From Undibacterium sp. YM2 (GTDB taxonomy: Bacteria; Pseudomonadota; Gammaproteobacteria; Burkholderiales; Burkholderiaceae_D), in assembly GCF_009937975.1 (NCBI RefSeq), contig NZ_AP018441.1, positions 3,596,001-3,660,000 on the forward strand: 64,000 nt of DNA, in the 5' to 3' direction. How positions within the stretch are numbered: position 1 is the stretch's first letter; the number at the start of each line of letters is the position of its first letter. The position numbers were made by a program, and so were the translations under genes. Under the pieces are notes generated by a model that saw nothing but the letters and a program-made list of their open reading frames with translations, made no database searches and was not told the origin of the DNA. This document shows positions 17,516 to 27,268 of this stretch, one piece after another.

Positions 17516-20404
17516 TTATTCGTAATCGCTGACTGGTATGCAAGAGCAGAACAGATTGCGGTCACCATAGACATTGTCAGCACGGCCAACTGGCGCAAAA
17601 TATTTATTCTTGCGCAGCGAAGCTACTGGATAAGCTGCCACTTCACGGCTGTAAGCATGTGACCACTCATTGGCAATCAGTACCTCCGCTGTATGTGGTG
17701 CATGTTTCAGCGGATTGTCTTTGGCATCAAATTCACCACTGGCTACCTTGGCGATTTCTTCGCGTATGCTGATCATGGCATCGATGAAGCGGTCGAGTTC
17801 AGCCTGGGATTCGCTTTCTGTCGGTTCTATCATCAAGGTGCCAGGCACAGGGAAGCTCATGGTCGGTGCATGGAAACCAAAGTCGATGAGGCGCTTGGCC
17901 ACGTCTTCATTGGAAATGCCGGTGGCATCGGTCAATGGACGCAGATCCAGAATACACTCATGCGCAACCAGGCCATCATGACCGCTGTACAGCACAGGGT
18001 AATGCGGGGCCAGGCGTTTGGCGATGTAGTTCGCTGCCAGAATCGCTGTTTCTGTCGCTGCCTTCAAGCCTTCTGCACCCATCATGGCGATGTACATCCA
18101 AGAGATAGGCAAAATGCTGGCAGAGCCAAATGGTGCTGCGCTAACGGCAGAGATGCCATCTTCACCACGTACATAACCGGTGGATTTCTGGTTAGGCAAG
18201 AACTTCGCCAGATGCGCACCAACAGCAACCGGGCCTACGCCTGGGCCGCCACCGCCGTGAGGGATACAGAAAGTCTTGTGCAGGTTCAGATGGCTGACAT
18301 CACCACCAAACTTGCCTGGTGCCGCAACGCCAACCAGTGCATTCATGTTCGCGCCGTCAACATAGACCTGGCCACCGTGGCTATGCACGATTTCGCACAG
18401 TTGCTGTATGCCTTCTTCAAACACACCATGCGTGGATGGATAAGTCACCATCGCTGCTGCCAGGTTGGCACTGTGTTTTTCTGCCTTGGCTTGCAGATCA
18501 GCCAGATCAACGTTGCCCTTGTCATCGCAAGCAACCACAACCACATCCATGCCTACCATGCTGGCGGATGCTGGATTGGTGCCGTGTGCAGAAGATGGGA
18601 TCAGGCAGATATTGCGGTGTGCTTCACCACGGGACGCGTGGTAAGCCTGGATCACCAGCAAGCCAGCATATTCACCTTGCGAACCGGCATTTGGTTGCAG
18701 GGATACGGCGTCGTAGCCAGTTGCTGCGCACAACATGGCTTCGAGTTGAGCGATCATTTCGCGGTAACCGATGGTCTGGTCATTTGGCGCAAATGGATGG
18801 ATGCTGGAGAATTCAGGCCAAGTGACCGGGATCATTTCGCTGGTGGCATTCAACTTCATCGTGCATGAACCCAGCGGTATCATGGTGCGGTCCAGCGCCA
18901 GATCTTTGTCAGCGAGGCTGCGCAGGTAACGCAGCATTTCATGTTCTGCGTGATAGCGGTTGAAGGTTGGGTGCGTCAGATAAGTCGTGCCACGTGTCAG
19001 TGCCGCAGGATAGGCATCATTGACGCCTGCTTCTATCGCTGCAAAATCTGGCGCTGTAGTTACGCCGCTTGCCTTGGCAAAAATCGCCCACAGGGCTTCA
19101 ACATCGGCACGTGTCACTGTTTCATCCAGAGAAACGCCGACCTGTGTTGCGCTGATCTGGCGCAGGTTGTAGCCAGCAGCTTCAGCAGCCTGATGGTATG
19201 CCGCCGCATTGGCGACATTGACTGTCAGAGTGTCAAAATAAGTGGTGTTCGCGATAGTCAGACCTTGTTGCTTGAGGCCGCCAGCCAGAACACCAGTCAG
19301 ACGGTGTACGCGCAAGGCGATCTGGCGCAAGCCTGCAGGGCCGTGATAAACAGCATACATGGAAGCAATCACTGCCAGCAACACCTGAGCGGTACAGATA
19401 TTCGATGTGGCTTTTTCGCGGCGGATATGCTGTTCACGTGTTTGCAGGGCCAGGCGATAAGCCTTGTTACCTTGCGCATCAATCGTCACGCCAACCAGAC
19501 GACCTGGCATGCTGCGTTTGAATGCATCGCGTGTACCCATATAACCTGCGTGCGGGCCACCAAAACCCAGCGGTACGCCAAAACGCTGGCTGTTACCAAC
19601 AACAACGTCAGCACCCCACTCGCCTGGGGAAGCGATCAGTGTCAGTGCCAGCAAATCGGCAGCAGCGATAACCATTGCACCCTTGGCATGCAAGGCTGCC
19701 GCATATTCGCGGTAATCAACGATGGAACCATCAACGCCCGGGTATTGCAGCAAGACGCCAAAGCAATCATTGTCCAGCGCTTCATTACCAGCGCAGGTAC
19801 GCACTTCTATGCCCAGCGGCTTGGCGCGGGTTTCTATGATTTCTCGGGTTTGTGGCAAGACATCGGCAGCGACATAAAACACATTGGATTTGGATTTGCC
19901 TACGCGCTGTATCAGCGTCATGGCTTCAGCTGCAGCCGTGCCTTCGTCAAGCATCGATGCATTGGCGATGTCCATGCCAGTCAGGTCAGTGATGACTTGC
20001 TGGAAGTTCAGGATTGCTTCCAGGCGGCCCTGGGAAATCTCTGGCTGGTATGGTGTGTAAGCGGTATACCAGCCAGGGTTTTCAAAGATATTGCGCAGGA
20101 TAACGCCCGGCGTATGCGTGTTGTAATAACCCTGACCGATCAAAGACTTCAGTACACGGTTTTTTGACGCCAATGCCTTCAAGGTGGCCAGTGCTTCCTG
20201 TTCGGACTTGGCTTCTGTGAATTGCGCCAGTGGCAGCACATCGTGACGACGGATATTGGCCGGGACGATGGCATCAATCAGGGCTGTGCGGTCAGCATAG
20301 CCCAGGGTTTTCAGCATGGCGGCTTGTTCTGCTTCAGAAGGGCCGATATGGCGAGCGATGAAAGCGTCGTGCGCTTCCAGTTGGGTCAGTGAAGGACGGG
20401 TCAT
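17516..20404 (-). CDS. gcvP: Glycine dehydrogenase (aminomethyl-transferring), P protein
   Basis: A 962-aa P protein of the glycine cleavage system, full length for the single-chain form. It decarboxylates glycine with PLP and passes the aminomethyl group to the lipoyl arm of GcvH. The PLP-lysine motif [16 protein letters not shown] is intact. The N-terminal half has [17 protein letters not shown] and [16 protein letters not shown], as in the family. It is the last gene of gcvT-gcvH-gcvP, 120 nt after gcvH, and ends near a bidirectional terminator. Transcription is controlled by the glycine riboswitch ahead of gcvT. Confidence 0.98.
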   Translation of the reverse strand: MTRPSLTQLEAHDAFIARHIGPSEAEQAAMLKTLGYADRTALIDAIVPANIRRHDVLPLAQFTEAKSEQEALATLKALASKNRVLKSLIGQGYYNTHTPGVILRNIFENPGWYTAYTPYQPEISQGRLEAILNFQQVITDLTGMDIANASMLDEGTAAAEAMTLIQRVGKSKSNVFYVAADVLPQTREIIETRAKPLGIEVRTCAGNEALDNDCFGVLLQYPGVDGSIVDYREYAAALHAKGAMVIAAADLLALTLIASPGEWGADVVVGNSQRFGVPLGFGGPHAGYMGTRDAFKRSMPGRLVGVTIDAQGNKAYRLALQTREQHIRREKATSNICTAQVLLAVIASMYAVYHGPAGLRQIALRVHRLTGVLAGGLKQQGLTIANTTYFDTLTVNVANAAAYHQAAEAAGYNLRQISATQVGVSLDETVTRADVEALWAIFAKASGVTTAPDFAAIEAGVNDAYPAALTRGTTYLTHPTFNRYHAEHEMLRYLRSLADKDLALDRTMIPLGSCTMKLNATSEMIPVTWPEFSSIHPFAPNDQTIGYREMIAQLEAMLCAATGYDAVSLQPNAGSQGEYAGLLVIQAYHASRGEAHRNICLIPSSAHGTNPASASMVGMDVVVVACDDKGNVDLADLQAKAEKHSANLAAAMVTYPSTHGVFEEGIQQLCEIVHSHGGQVYVDGANMNALVGVAAPGKFGGDVSHLNLHKTFCIPHGGGGPGVGPVAVGAHLAKFLPNQKSTGYVRGEDGISAVSAAPFGSASILPISWMYIAMMGAEGLKAATETAILAANYIAKRLAPHYPVLYSGHDGLVAHECILDLRPLTDATGISNEDVAKRLIDFGFHAPTMSFPVPGTLMIEPTESESQAELDRFIDAMISIREEIAKVASGEFDAKDNPLKHAPHTAEVLIANEWSHAYSREVAAYPVASLRKNKYFAPVGRADNVYGDRNLFCSCIPVSDYE

Positions 20405-20524
20405 GGTATATGGGGTACAGAAGAGTAACGTGGAATATCAGGTGTAGCTATGCAGGGCAAACCGCATTCAGGCAAATCCATATTAAAAGAGGCAGCAACA
20501 AGGCCACCTCTTTTAATTACATCA

Positions 20525-20902
20525 TCAAGCGATGTTCTTGGCGTAAGCTTCGGCAGTCAACAAAGCATCGACATCAGCAATATTTGCTGGTTTCAGTTTG
20601 AACAGCCATGCAGAAAAAGCGTCAGCATTGATGGACTCTGGTGCATCTGCCAGTTCTTCATTGATGGCGACAACTTCACCAGTCACTGGTGCATAGATAT
20701 CGCCCGCTGCTTTGACGGATTCAACCACTGCGCAATCCTTGCCAGCTTCAAGTGCTGTGCCAACTTTAGGCAAGTCAACGAAAACGATATCGCCCAAAGC
20801 ATCTTGAGCGAACTCAGTAATGCCGACAGTGATAGTACCGTCTGCTTCAGTGCGTACCCATTCGTGGGATGTCGTGTATTTCAGGTCTGCTGGTACGTTC
20901 AT
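20525..20902 (-). CDS. gcvH: Glycine cleavage system H protein
   Basis: A 125-aa lipoyl carrier of normal length. The lipoylated lysine is K64 in [14 protein letters not shown]. The N-terminal [10 protein letters not shown] is the family hallmark. It shuttles the aminomethyl intermediate between GcvP, GcvT and the shared L protein (Lpd), which is not in the window. It lies 69 nt after gcvT, with a GGAG-type site (CTGGAGCCCATC) before its ATG. Confidence 0.98.
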   Translation of the reverse strand: MNVPADLKYTTSHEWVRTEADGTITVGITEFAQDALGDIVFVDLPKVGTALEAGKDCAVVESVKAAGDIYAPVTGEVVAINEELADAPESINADAFSAWLFKLKPANIADVDALLTAEAYAKNIA

Positions 20903-20971
20903 GATGGGCTCCAGATAAGTAAATTGTTTTAAATGATGGTCTTTAATAAGCAGGACAACTTGCTAATATAA

Positions 20972-22102
20972 TTATGCAGCCAGGATTTTGCCGTTACGGA
21001 CGAAAGGCAGCTTGACTACAGACGCCGCCAATTGCTTGTCACGGATAACAACATGCACAGTATCGCCTACAGACACGCCCATAGGCAAACGTGCCAGTGC
21101 AATTGCCTGTTCCATGGTCGGGCTGAAAGTACCGCTGGTGATTTCGCCTTCACCTTGTGCGCATACTACTTTTTGATGGGCGCGCAGGATGCCGCCTTTT
21201 TCACGCAGGATCAATCCCAGGAACTGGGCATTCTGGCCTTGTGTTTGCAGTGCTTGCTTGCCAACGAAATCACGTTCACTGACCAGGTCTATGGTCCATG
21301 CCAGGCCAGCATCGAGCGGGTTGACTGTTTCATCCATGTCCTGGCCATACAGATTCATGCCAGCTTCCAGACGCAGGGTGTCACGCGCACCAAGGCCAGC
21401 AGGTTTGACGCCTGCCGCTGCCAGGGCATTCCACAAATCCGTGACGCGGTCAGCAGAAACAGCGATCTCGAAACCGTCTTCACCGGTATAGCCAGTGCGT
21501 GCCACCATGACTTCACCAAAGGAAGTATCAGCCACGATAACGGCATTGAAGGGTTTGATCTCTGCACTGGCTGCCTTGGTTTCTGGCAAGACTTCCCATG
21601 CTTTGGCGCGGGCATTCGGGCCCTGCACTGCTACCAGGGCAAAGGCATTCGCGCCATCACGGCGCTGGGTAATAGTCAGGCCGCTATTGGTTTCTGCATT
21701 GCGGGCATTCATCCAGGCGATGTCTTTTTCTGCCGTGCCAGCATTGACGACGAGGCGGAACCAGTTTTCGTTGAAGAAATAAATGATGAGGTCGTCGATG
21801 ACCGTGCCTTCAGGCTTCAGCATGCAGGAATACAGGGCCTTGCCCGCAACCTGCAATTTATCGACATTATTGGCAACCAGGCCACGCAGGAAGCTGCGGA
21901 CATTCTCACCCTGCAAATCAACGACACACATATGGGATACATCAAACATGCCGCAATCAGTGCGCACTGCATGATGTTCTTCGATTTGGGAACCATAGTT
22001 GACAGGCATGTCCCAGCCGCCAAAATCAACCATTTTTGCACCAGCCGCACGATGGGCTGCATTGAGGGGAGTTGCCTTGAGTGATGTCGCTGCTTGCGTC
22101 AT
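20972..22102 (-). CDS. gcvT: Glycine cleavage system T protein (aminomethyltransferase)
   Basis: A 376-aa aminomethyltransferase that moves the one-carbon unit from GcvH to tetrahydrofolate and releases ammonia. Start 22102 ([18 protein letters not shown]) is chosen: it fits the family N-terminus and has GAGG upstream; a longer frame from 22225 would read into the riboswitch. Motifs include [22 protein letters not shown] and [14 protein letters not shown]. It is the first gene of the operon and is preceded by the tandem glycine riboswitch. Confidence 0.97.
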   Translation of the reverse strand: MTQAATSLKATPLNAAHRAAGAKMVDFGGWDMPVNYGSQIEEHHAVRTDCGMFDVSHMCVVDLQGENVRSFLRGLVANNVDKLQVAGKALYSCMLKPEGTVIDDLIIYFFNENWFRLVVNAGTAEKDIAWMNARNAETNSGLTITQRRDGANAFALVAVQGPNARAKAWEVLPETKAASAEIKPFNAVIVADTSFGEVMVARTGYTGEDGFEIAVSADRVTDLWNALAAAGVKPAGLGARDTLRLEAGMNLYGQDMDETVNPLDAGLAWTIDLVSERDFVGKQALQTQGQNAQFLGLILREKGGILRAHQKVVCAQGEGEITSGTFSPTMEQAIALARLPMGVSVGDTVHVVIRDKQLAASVVKLPFVRNGKILAA

Positions 22103-22187
22103 GAGTGCCTCATTACCAGATTGCCAGATTGAAGGGACGAACAAACGCATGCCGACGAATAACCGCCGCATGCGCTGAAATCGCATA

Positions 22188-22414
22188 CCCCTCTGTCCTG
22201 GTACCTGAGAGATTACGGGAGCCATGTATGTTTGCTGCCCGCGCGCACCTTCGGTGGGTAGTACGGCGAATATTTATAAGAATAAACGTATCTGCCGCTA
22301 CCGCTCTCCAGAGTTGGGGCAACTTTTAACTACCCCGTTGATCGGTCCTTTTGCCTGAGAGTTTTTTGGGTATTAGCCCCTTCGGCGGCGACTTTCGTCA
22401 CGCTCTCCCGATCA
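22188..22414 (-). promoter_or_regulatory. Tandem glycine riboswitch upstream of gcvT
   Basis: On the minus strand two glycine aptamers lie head to tail. The first (about 22414-22335) has GGGAGAGCG, CGCCGAAGGGG and ACTCTCAGGCAAAAGGACC. The second (about 22320-22188) has CTGGAGAGCGG, CACCGAAGGTG and ATCTCTCAGGTACCAGGACAG. These are the conserved core elements of the glycine riboswitch (gcvT RNA motif). Position directly ahead of gcvT fits activation of the cleavage operon by excess glycine. About 85 nt separate the second aptamer from the gcvT start; I do not see a clear terminator there, so control may be translational. Confidence 0.95.
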
Positions 22415-22423
22415 AGTAGCGCG

Positions 22424-22429
22424 ATTATA
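22424..22429 (-). promoter_or_regulatory. -10 box of the gcv operon promoter
   Basis: A perfect TATAAT on the minus strand lies about 10 nt before the first riboswitch aptamer, as expected for its transcription start. The -35 region is weak. Confidence 0.6.
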
Positions 22430-22869
22430 TAAGGCTTGCAAGGGCTTGGATAGTTGAGCGTGGAAATATTTACACAAAAGCCTATGGAATAGTTAAAAAA
22501 TGAATAAAACGACAAGTAACGACAAATATAGCAAGTTTGCGAGCAACAAAACCACTTATGCAACTTACTTGAAACTTACGCGAAACTTACTATGACAGCC
22601 TGACAAACAAAACCGCAATCAACCAGACCACTACCTGTTTTGACGCTCATCTCTGTATTAATTTGTAACTATTGTTTGAAGAGGAAACAATCACGAGAAT
22701 GATCAGCATCCCTTGTTACTCTAGGTTCGCATTTTATTTCTATAGTGCAAATATTCGCTTCACCAAATTGAAAGCCAACCCGGATTTCTTGATTCAAAAG
22801 AGATCAGTTGTGCAGATGTTTTGGTAAGCGAATTTTTTTTAACTAACGAAACAAAAACCCGGAGGGAAA
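22430..22869. other. Intergenic region between gcv operon and pectate lyase
   Basis: This stretch of about 440 nt holds the gcv promoter and the pectate lyase control region. One operator-like inverted repeat is visible, ATTGTTT-N7-AAACAAT at 22671-22691, about 180 nt before the pectate lyase start. No gene is supported; a GGAGGG ribosome site ends the region. Confidence 0.5.
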
Positions 22870-24239
22870 ATGAATAACAAGAAATTGAAATTGATCGCCT
22901 TTGCCATCATTGCAGCGTCTGGCAGTGCAGCTAATGTTTTTGCAGCAGACTGGCCCTCGGGCTTTTCTAAATGTGCCGATGAAGGCGGCACCTGCAAAGT
23001 AGGCGACAAAGCACTGCAGGTATCATTTGGATTGAAAGATAAATGGGTCATCAAATCCCTGTCGGGTAATGTCAGTTGTACAGCAGCCACCTTTGGCGTG
23101 GCAGCAACAGCCGACACCAAAGAAAATGTGCCGTTGGCCCAGCTGGCACGCCAGATACTGGCGGCGGCAGTGGCTCAAATGATGGCTCAGGTTCAGGCAC
23201 TGGCACAGGAACCGCGCCAGCCGGACACAGTGGCGGCTTTGCCGGGCTGGTCACTGGTGGTGGTACAGTTGCCGCTGTAGCAGTCACGACTGCGGCACAA
23301 ATGCAGGCAGCAATTGATGCCTACAATGGCACTGGTGGCCTGGTGATACGCTATAACGGCATGTTTGATTTCCGCACTATTCCTGATGCATGCACACAAT
23401 GGAAAAAAGCCAAAGGTGCGATAGTCGAAATCAAGAATAAGGGCAATATCACGATAGAAGGCAGCAATGGCTCTGCGGCCAATTTTGGTATTGCCGTCAA
23501 GGGTGGCGCGACCAATGTGATTATTCGCAATATGACCATAGGCCTGCTGCCTGGCTCTATCGATGCCATAGGCATTGAAGGCCAGAGCGGCAAATTCCCT
23601 GGCTATGTCTGGATAGACCACAACACCCTGTTCAGCTCACTTGCCGAATGCCCGGGCGCGGGTGACCTGGAGTTTGATGGCCTGGTGGATAACAAGGCAG
23701 GTGCGCATCACATCACCTACTCTTATAACTACATCCATGATCATCACAAAGTAGGCCTGATCGGTTCTAGCGACAGCGATGCAAGTGACCGCTACATCAC
23801 CTTCCATCACAATTATTATAAAAACGTAGGCTCACGCCTGCCCCTGCAGCGTGGTGGTTATACCCATATCTATAATAATCTGTATAGCGATATCAAAACC
23901 TCGGGCATCAATGTGCGCATGCAGGGCTATTCCCTGATCGAAAGCAATTACTTCGAAAATTCACAAAACCCCGTCACCTCACGCGACAGTGATGTGCTTG
24001 GCTATTGGGAATTGCGCAACAATAATATCAAGACGCCTGCCGACTTCAACACTTATGGCATCAATTGGGTAGCGAGTGATTCCAAGCCCAGCCGTGATGC
24101 AACAGACTGGGTAACGACATCGCATTTACCAGTTGGCATACCGTATAGCTATACACCAGATGCACCTGCCTGTCTCAAGCAAAAACTGCCTGCGGTCGCG
24201 GGTGCTGGCACTTCTCTGGCAAAACTGAGTTGTAAATAA
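22870..24239 (+). pseudogene. Exported pectate lyase (PL1 family), interrupted by a -1 frameshift
   Basis: The reading frame opens with a signal peptide (to about VFAAD) and a small N-terminal domain (WPSGFSKCADEGGTCKVG). It then shifts frame near the A4 run at 23123-23126. Adding one A gives a continuous 456-aa protein: the linker reads KCAVGPAGTPDTGGG, then a Gly/Ser/Thr linker and a PL1 right-handed beta-helix lyase. Lyase motifs are VWIDHNTLFS, the calcium-site region LEFDGLVDNK, and SRLPLQRGG with the catalytic arginine. The enzyme would cleave polygalacturonate by beta-elimination outside the cell. The N-terminal frame stops at 23280. The shift could be a real inactivation or an assembly error; the slippage context is not a canonical programmed site. 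Confidence 0.88.
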
Positions 24240-24254
24240 ATCTGACTATATCTT

Positions 24255-24284
24255 GATTAAGTCTGATTAAGTCCGATTGAGTCG
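24255..24284. repeat. Three short tandem repeats after pectate lyase
   Basis: Three imperfect 10-bp units (GATTAAGTCT, GATTAAGTCC, GATTGAGTCG) sit between the pectate lyase stop and its terminator. Function unknown. Confidence 0.5.
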
Positions 24285-24291
24285 GCACCTA

Positions 24292-24321
24292 CTGGGCGGC
24301 AATCATGCCGTCCAGTTTTTT
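24292..24321 (+). terminator. Rho-independent terminator after pectate lyase
   Basis: A 9-bp stem with one G-T pair (CTGGGCGGC / GCCGTCCAG), a 6-nt loop and T6. Confidence 0.85.
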
Positions 24322-24323
24322 GT

Positions 24324-24596
24324 CTAATCATGACGACGATGTTCCTGATTGAGTAAAGGAAGATAAAGCGTAGCCGCACCTCGCCCTGCATAAAATTCTT
24401 TCAACTGCCTCAGTTCTGAAAGATAGCGACTCCAGAATGAATTCCATTTCTTGATTTTTCTGGGAGAAGGCACACGCAGCTTCCAGTGCACACAAATGCT
24501 CTCCTTGCCACAATGCGGACAAAAAAAGGCCGGAATATTCTGATCCTTGCGCTGCAACTTCTTACAGTCAAGACAGGCAAAAGTACGATTACTCAT
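24324..24596 (-). CDS. Small zinc-ribbon hypothetical protein
   Basis: A 90-aa basic protein with two CxxC knuckles (CLDCKK and CPHCGK, residues about 8-34), a zinc-ribbon arrangement, followed by a Lys/Arg-rich helical part. I do not recognise a named family. Downstream of its stop lies the pectate lyase terminator on the other strand; upstream is the end of the penicillin acylase gene on the same strand, 63 nt away. It may be a nucleic-acid-binding protein, but nothing further is supported. Confidence 0.65.
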   Translation of the reverse strand: MSNRTFACLDCKKLQRKDQNIPAFFCPHCGKESICVHWKLRVPSPRKIKKWNSFWSRYLSELRQLKEFYAGRGAATLYLPLLNQEHRRHD

Positions 24597-24659
24597 TATT
24601 TTTAAAAACCGTCAAAAAAACATTTCAAATAGTATTGTTGAGGCTTTTGATTTCATTAA

Positions 24660-27065
24660 TTATTTCGCTCTTAATGTCAGCGTACTAGTAGCGTGAGCAG
24701 CAACATCCTTATCACTCAAATACTGCGGCACATAAGTCCCAGCCGCAAAGCCTTTGGCCTGATCATTGTAATGCGCATCAAACAACACCCCGCTCTGCCC
24801 TACCGGGTTGATACCTAAAGCTTTTGAGGCATCGGCAAAATCGATCAGGCGCCGTGTCGATGGGCCATATACCACATCCCATGGTGCAGGACCTATTGCT
24901 GCCGCCAGATTATTTGGCACTTCACGCCCGCCAGCAACTTCAAACGGGCCGATGTTGAATATCTTGTCCAGCGGCTTTTGTTGGGAAAGCGGATGCTTGT
25001 GTGTCAGGGTGTGTGCCTTGGCCCAGGTCCATTGCTTGCTGTCGGTACCAAACGTCTTTTGCAGATGTGCGATGCTGTCGCGCCAGGCCAGTGCCAGGAT
25101 ATCGTCGCGAGTTTCTATCGATGCTGTTGAACGATTATCCCACCACGGAGAATTCGCGTCTGCCAACAGGCGTGGCAAAGCATCATCGAGTGCGCGGGTA
25201 CGCAAGAGATTCTTGAACTGGACTTCGCCCACTTCATCTGCCATTGCCGCATAGATGATCTGGTACAGCAATTGGCTGAAGATGGTGGGTGCTGTGCTAT
25301 TCGCCTGGTAGCTGCCATCCCATTTTTCCAGTTGTTCCAGCAGTCGCTTGCCATCTGCATCCTTTACTTGCTTGCGCAAAATCGGCAATATGGATGGCAA
25401 AATCTGCGCAGCATAAGCTGTCTTGTTATCAAGCTGTAGCGCCTGGCTGTTTTTGGTATTCCACTTGACGCCTGGTTGCGAAAGCACGGCTTCAAGACGT
25501 CGCGCACGCTCCTTCAGATTGTAATAACCTGGGATGGCAAAATCAGCTGATGGCAAAGGCTGCTGGTTGGCAGAGACGATAAACCCACGGGCAGGATTGA
25601 CTTCATGCGGGTTATCGGCAAAATCAGTAAAGCCGGGTTTATCAGCTTCTGCCGTACTGCCATCAAGGATGAAGGCCGGATTCACATCAGTTGGCCGCTT
25701 GACCAGTTTCGCCGCCGCCCACCAGGCGATATCGCCTTGCGCATTTGCCCAGACCACATTCAAGCCAGGCGCATGGATATTGCTGGCAGCATGGGCCGCG
25801 ATGTCTTTTGTGCTGGCACGGTTCAATTCATAAAAGGCATCAAGCACGGGGTTTTCAGTTTCCAGAAATGCCCACCACATGGCGATGGGTTTGGCCGTCA
25901 TATCGTCACCCCAGGCCTGACGGAAGGCATCGCTGATGATGGGACCATGAGGAGATGTCCGCAATTGCAGTTTAACTGCTGTTGCGCCTTTGACCTTGAT
26001 GACTTCTTCGCGGCTCTGCATATCCACCCATTGCCCCTTGACCCAGACTTGATTGGGATTTTGCGGGTTGATTTTTTCAGCAATAAAATCAACATCATCA
26101 TTCTGGAACATGGTCAGCGTCCAGCCAAAGTTCTGGTTATGGCCGAGTAAAGCAAAGGGATTGAGCGCCTGGTGATGACCATATAATTCAAAGCCCGGCA
26201 TTTTGAGATGGGCTTCATACCAGACTGCGGGTGCCGAGTAAGCGATGTGCGGATCACCTGCCAGCAGGGGTTTGCCACTCGCAGTATTTTTGCCAGCGAC
26301 TACCCAGGCATTGCTACCCTCGAACTGTGGCAAGCCAAATTCTTCCATGACTTGTTGGCTCGTCGTTGCGATGCGGTTCATCCTGTCCCAGTCTGCCGCG
26401 CTCAATTGCAGAGGCTTGATGACGCCCTCGGGGTGCCAGGAAAAATCAAAAATACGCAGATAATCTGCACCCAGCTTGTCACGTATCTGCGTCAATACTG
26501 GCTCCGAACGGAAAGCCGCAGCAAAGCTGTAAGCCATGTAACCAGATACAGCAACTGTATCTTCTGCAGTGAATGGCCGCTTCGGTATGCCCAGCAATTC
26601 AAATTCCAGCGGCACTGCGTGGGTGGCCTGATACTGGTTGATACCATCAAGGTAGGCATTCAGGGCTTTGACTGCGGCGGAACTTTTATCAAGTCTGGCC
26701 GCATAATCAGCCGCGTGTTTGCGCAAACCCAGGGTGCGGAACAAGCGGTCGGTATCCAGCAGTTTGGGGCCAAGAATTTCAGCCAGTTCGCCTTTAGCGA
26801 GGCGGCGCACCATTTCCATTTGAAACAGCCTGTCCTGCGCATGCACATAACCCAGGGCACGATATAAGTCTGCTTCGTTCCTGGCTTCGATATGCGGCAC
26901 ACCGCGCTCGTCATATTGCACCGTCACTTCAGCTTGCAAACCCGTGAGCACCTGATTACCTGAGCGCTGCACGCGCTTGCCATACAGATGAACAGCGGCT
27001 GCGGTGATAGTGATCAACAGCAGACCAAGCAATACAAGCAGACTCCATTTCAGCAGGCGTTTCAT
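24660..27065 (-). CDS. Penicillin acylase family protein (Ntn hydrolase)
   Basis: An 801-aa member of the penicillin G acylase / acyl-homoserine lactone acylase family. An N-terminal hydrophobic segment (5-26) directs it to the periplasm or membrane. The precursor is expected to self-cleave before S251 in QFEGSNAWVV, which becomes the N-terminal nucleophile of the beta chain. Alpha-chain (DERGVPHIEARNEADLYRALGYVHAQDRLFQMEM-type region, 52-86) and beta-chain motifs (GDPHIAYSAPAVWYEAHL) match the family. Substrate could be N-acyl amino acids, acyl-homoserine lactones or peptides; sequence alone does not decide. It is a single-gene unit. Confidence 0.93.
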   Translation of the reverse strand: MKRLLKWSLLVLLGLLLITITAAAVHLYGKRVQRSGNQVLTGLQAEVTVQYDERGVPHIEARNEADLYRALGYVHAQDRLFQMEMVRRLAKGELAEILGPKLLDTDRLFRTLGLRKHAADYAARLDKSSAAVKALNAYLDGINQYQATHAVPLEFELLGIPKRPFTAEDTVAVSGYMAYSFAAAFRSEPVLTQIRDKLGADYLRIFDFSWHPEGVIKPLQLSAADWDRMNRIATTSQQVMEEFGLPQFEGSNAWVVAGKNTASGKPLLAGDPHIAYSAPAVWYEAHLKMPGFELYGHHQALNPFALLGHNQNFGWTLTMFQNDDVDFIAEKINPQNPNQVWVKGQWVDMQSREEVIKVKGATAVKLQLRTSPHGPIISDAFRQAWGDDMTAKPIAMWWAFLETENPVLDAFYELNRASTKDIAAHAASNIHAPGLNVVWANAQGDIAWWAAAKLVKRPTDVNPAFILDGSTAEADKPGFTDFADNPHEVNPARGFIVSANQQPLPSADFAIPGYYNLKERARRLEAVLSQPGVKWNTKNSQALQLDNKTAYAAQILPSILPILRKQVKDADGKRLLEQLEKWDGSYQANSTAPTIFSQLLYQIIYAAMADEVGEVQFKNLLRTRALDDALPRLLADANSPWWDNRSTASIETRDDILALAWRDSIAHLQKTFGTDSKQWTWAKAHTLTHKHPLSQQKPLDKIFNIGPFEVAGGREVPNNLAAAIGPAPWDVVYGPSTRRLIDFADASKALGINPVGQSGVLFDAHYNDQAKGFAAGTYVPQYLSDKDVAAHATSTLTLRAK

Positions 27066-27268
27066 TCGTTCGCTCTCAATGTGGCATAGTGATCAGATTC
27101 TACACTCAGTAGCAAGAGTCGCGCTCAAGAGTGCAACAAACCCAAATATTATCAATAGTTCATCACCAGAAAAAGAGCGCTATGGACTATTGATTTTGGC
27201 TCACCTATCATCATCTATACGTTTTGCTATTTGCTTAGCCCACGCTTGCCCACTATTCTGGACTGCGC

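Noticed and set aside
18941..20167. A 408-codon open frame on the plus strand
   Set aside because: It lies fully antisense to gcvP, with Cys/His-rich composition typical of a shadow frame.
23115..23130. Programmed -1 frameshift in pectate lyase
   Set aside because: The AAAGAAA string is not phased as X XXY YYZ in the incoming frame, and no downstream stimulatory hairpin is evident.
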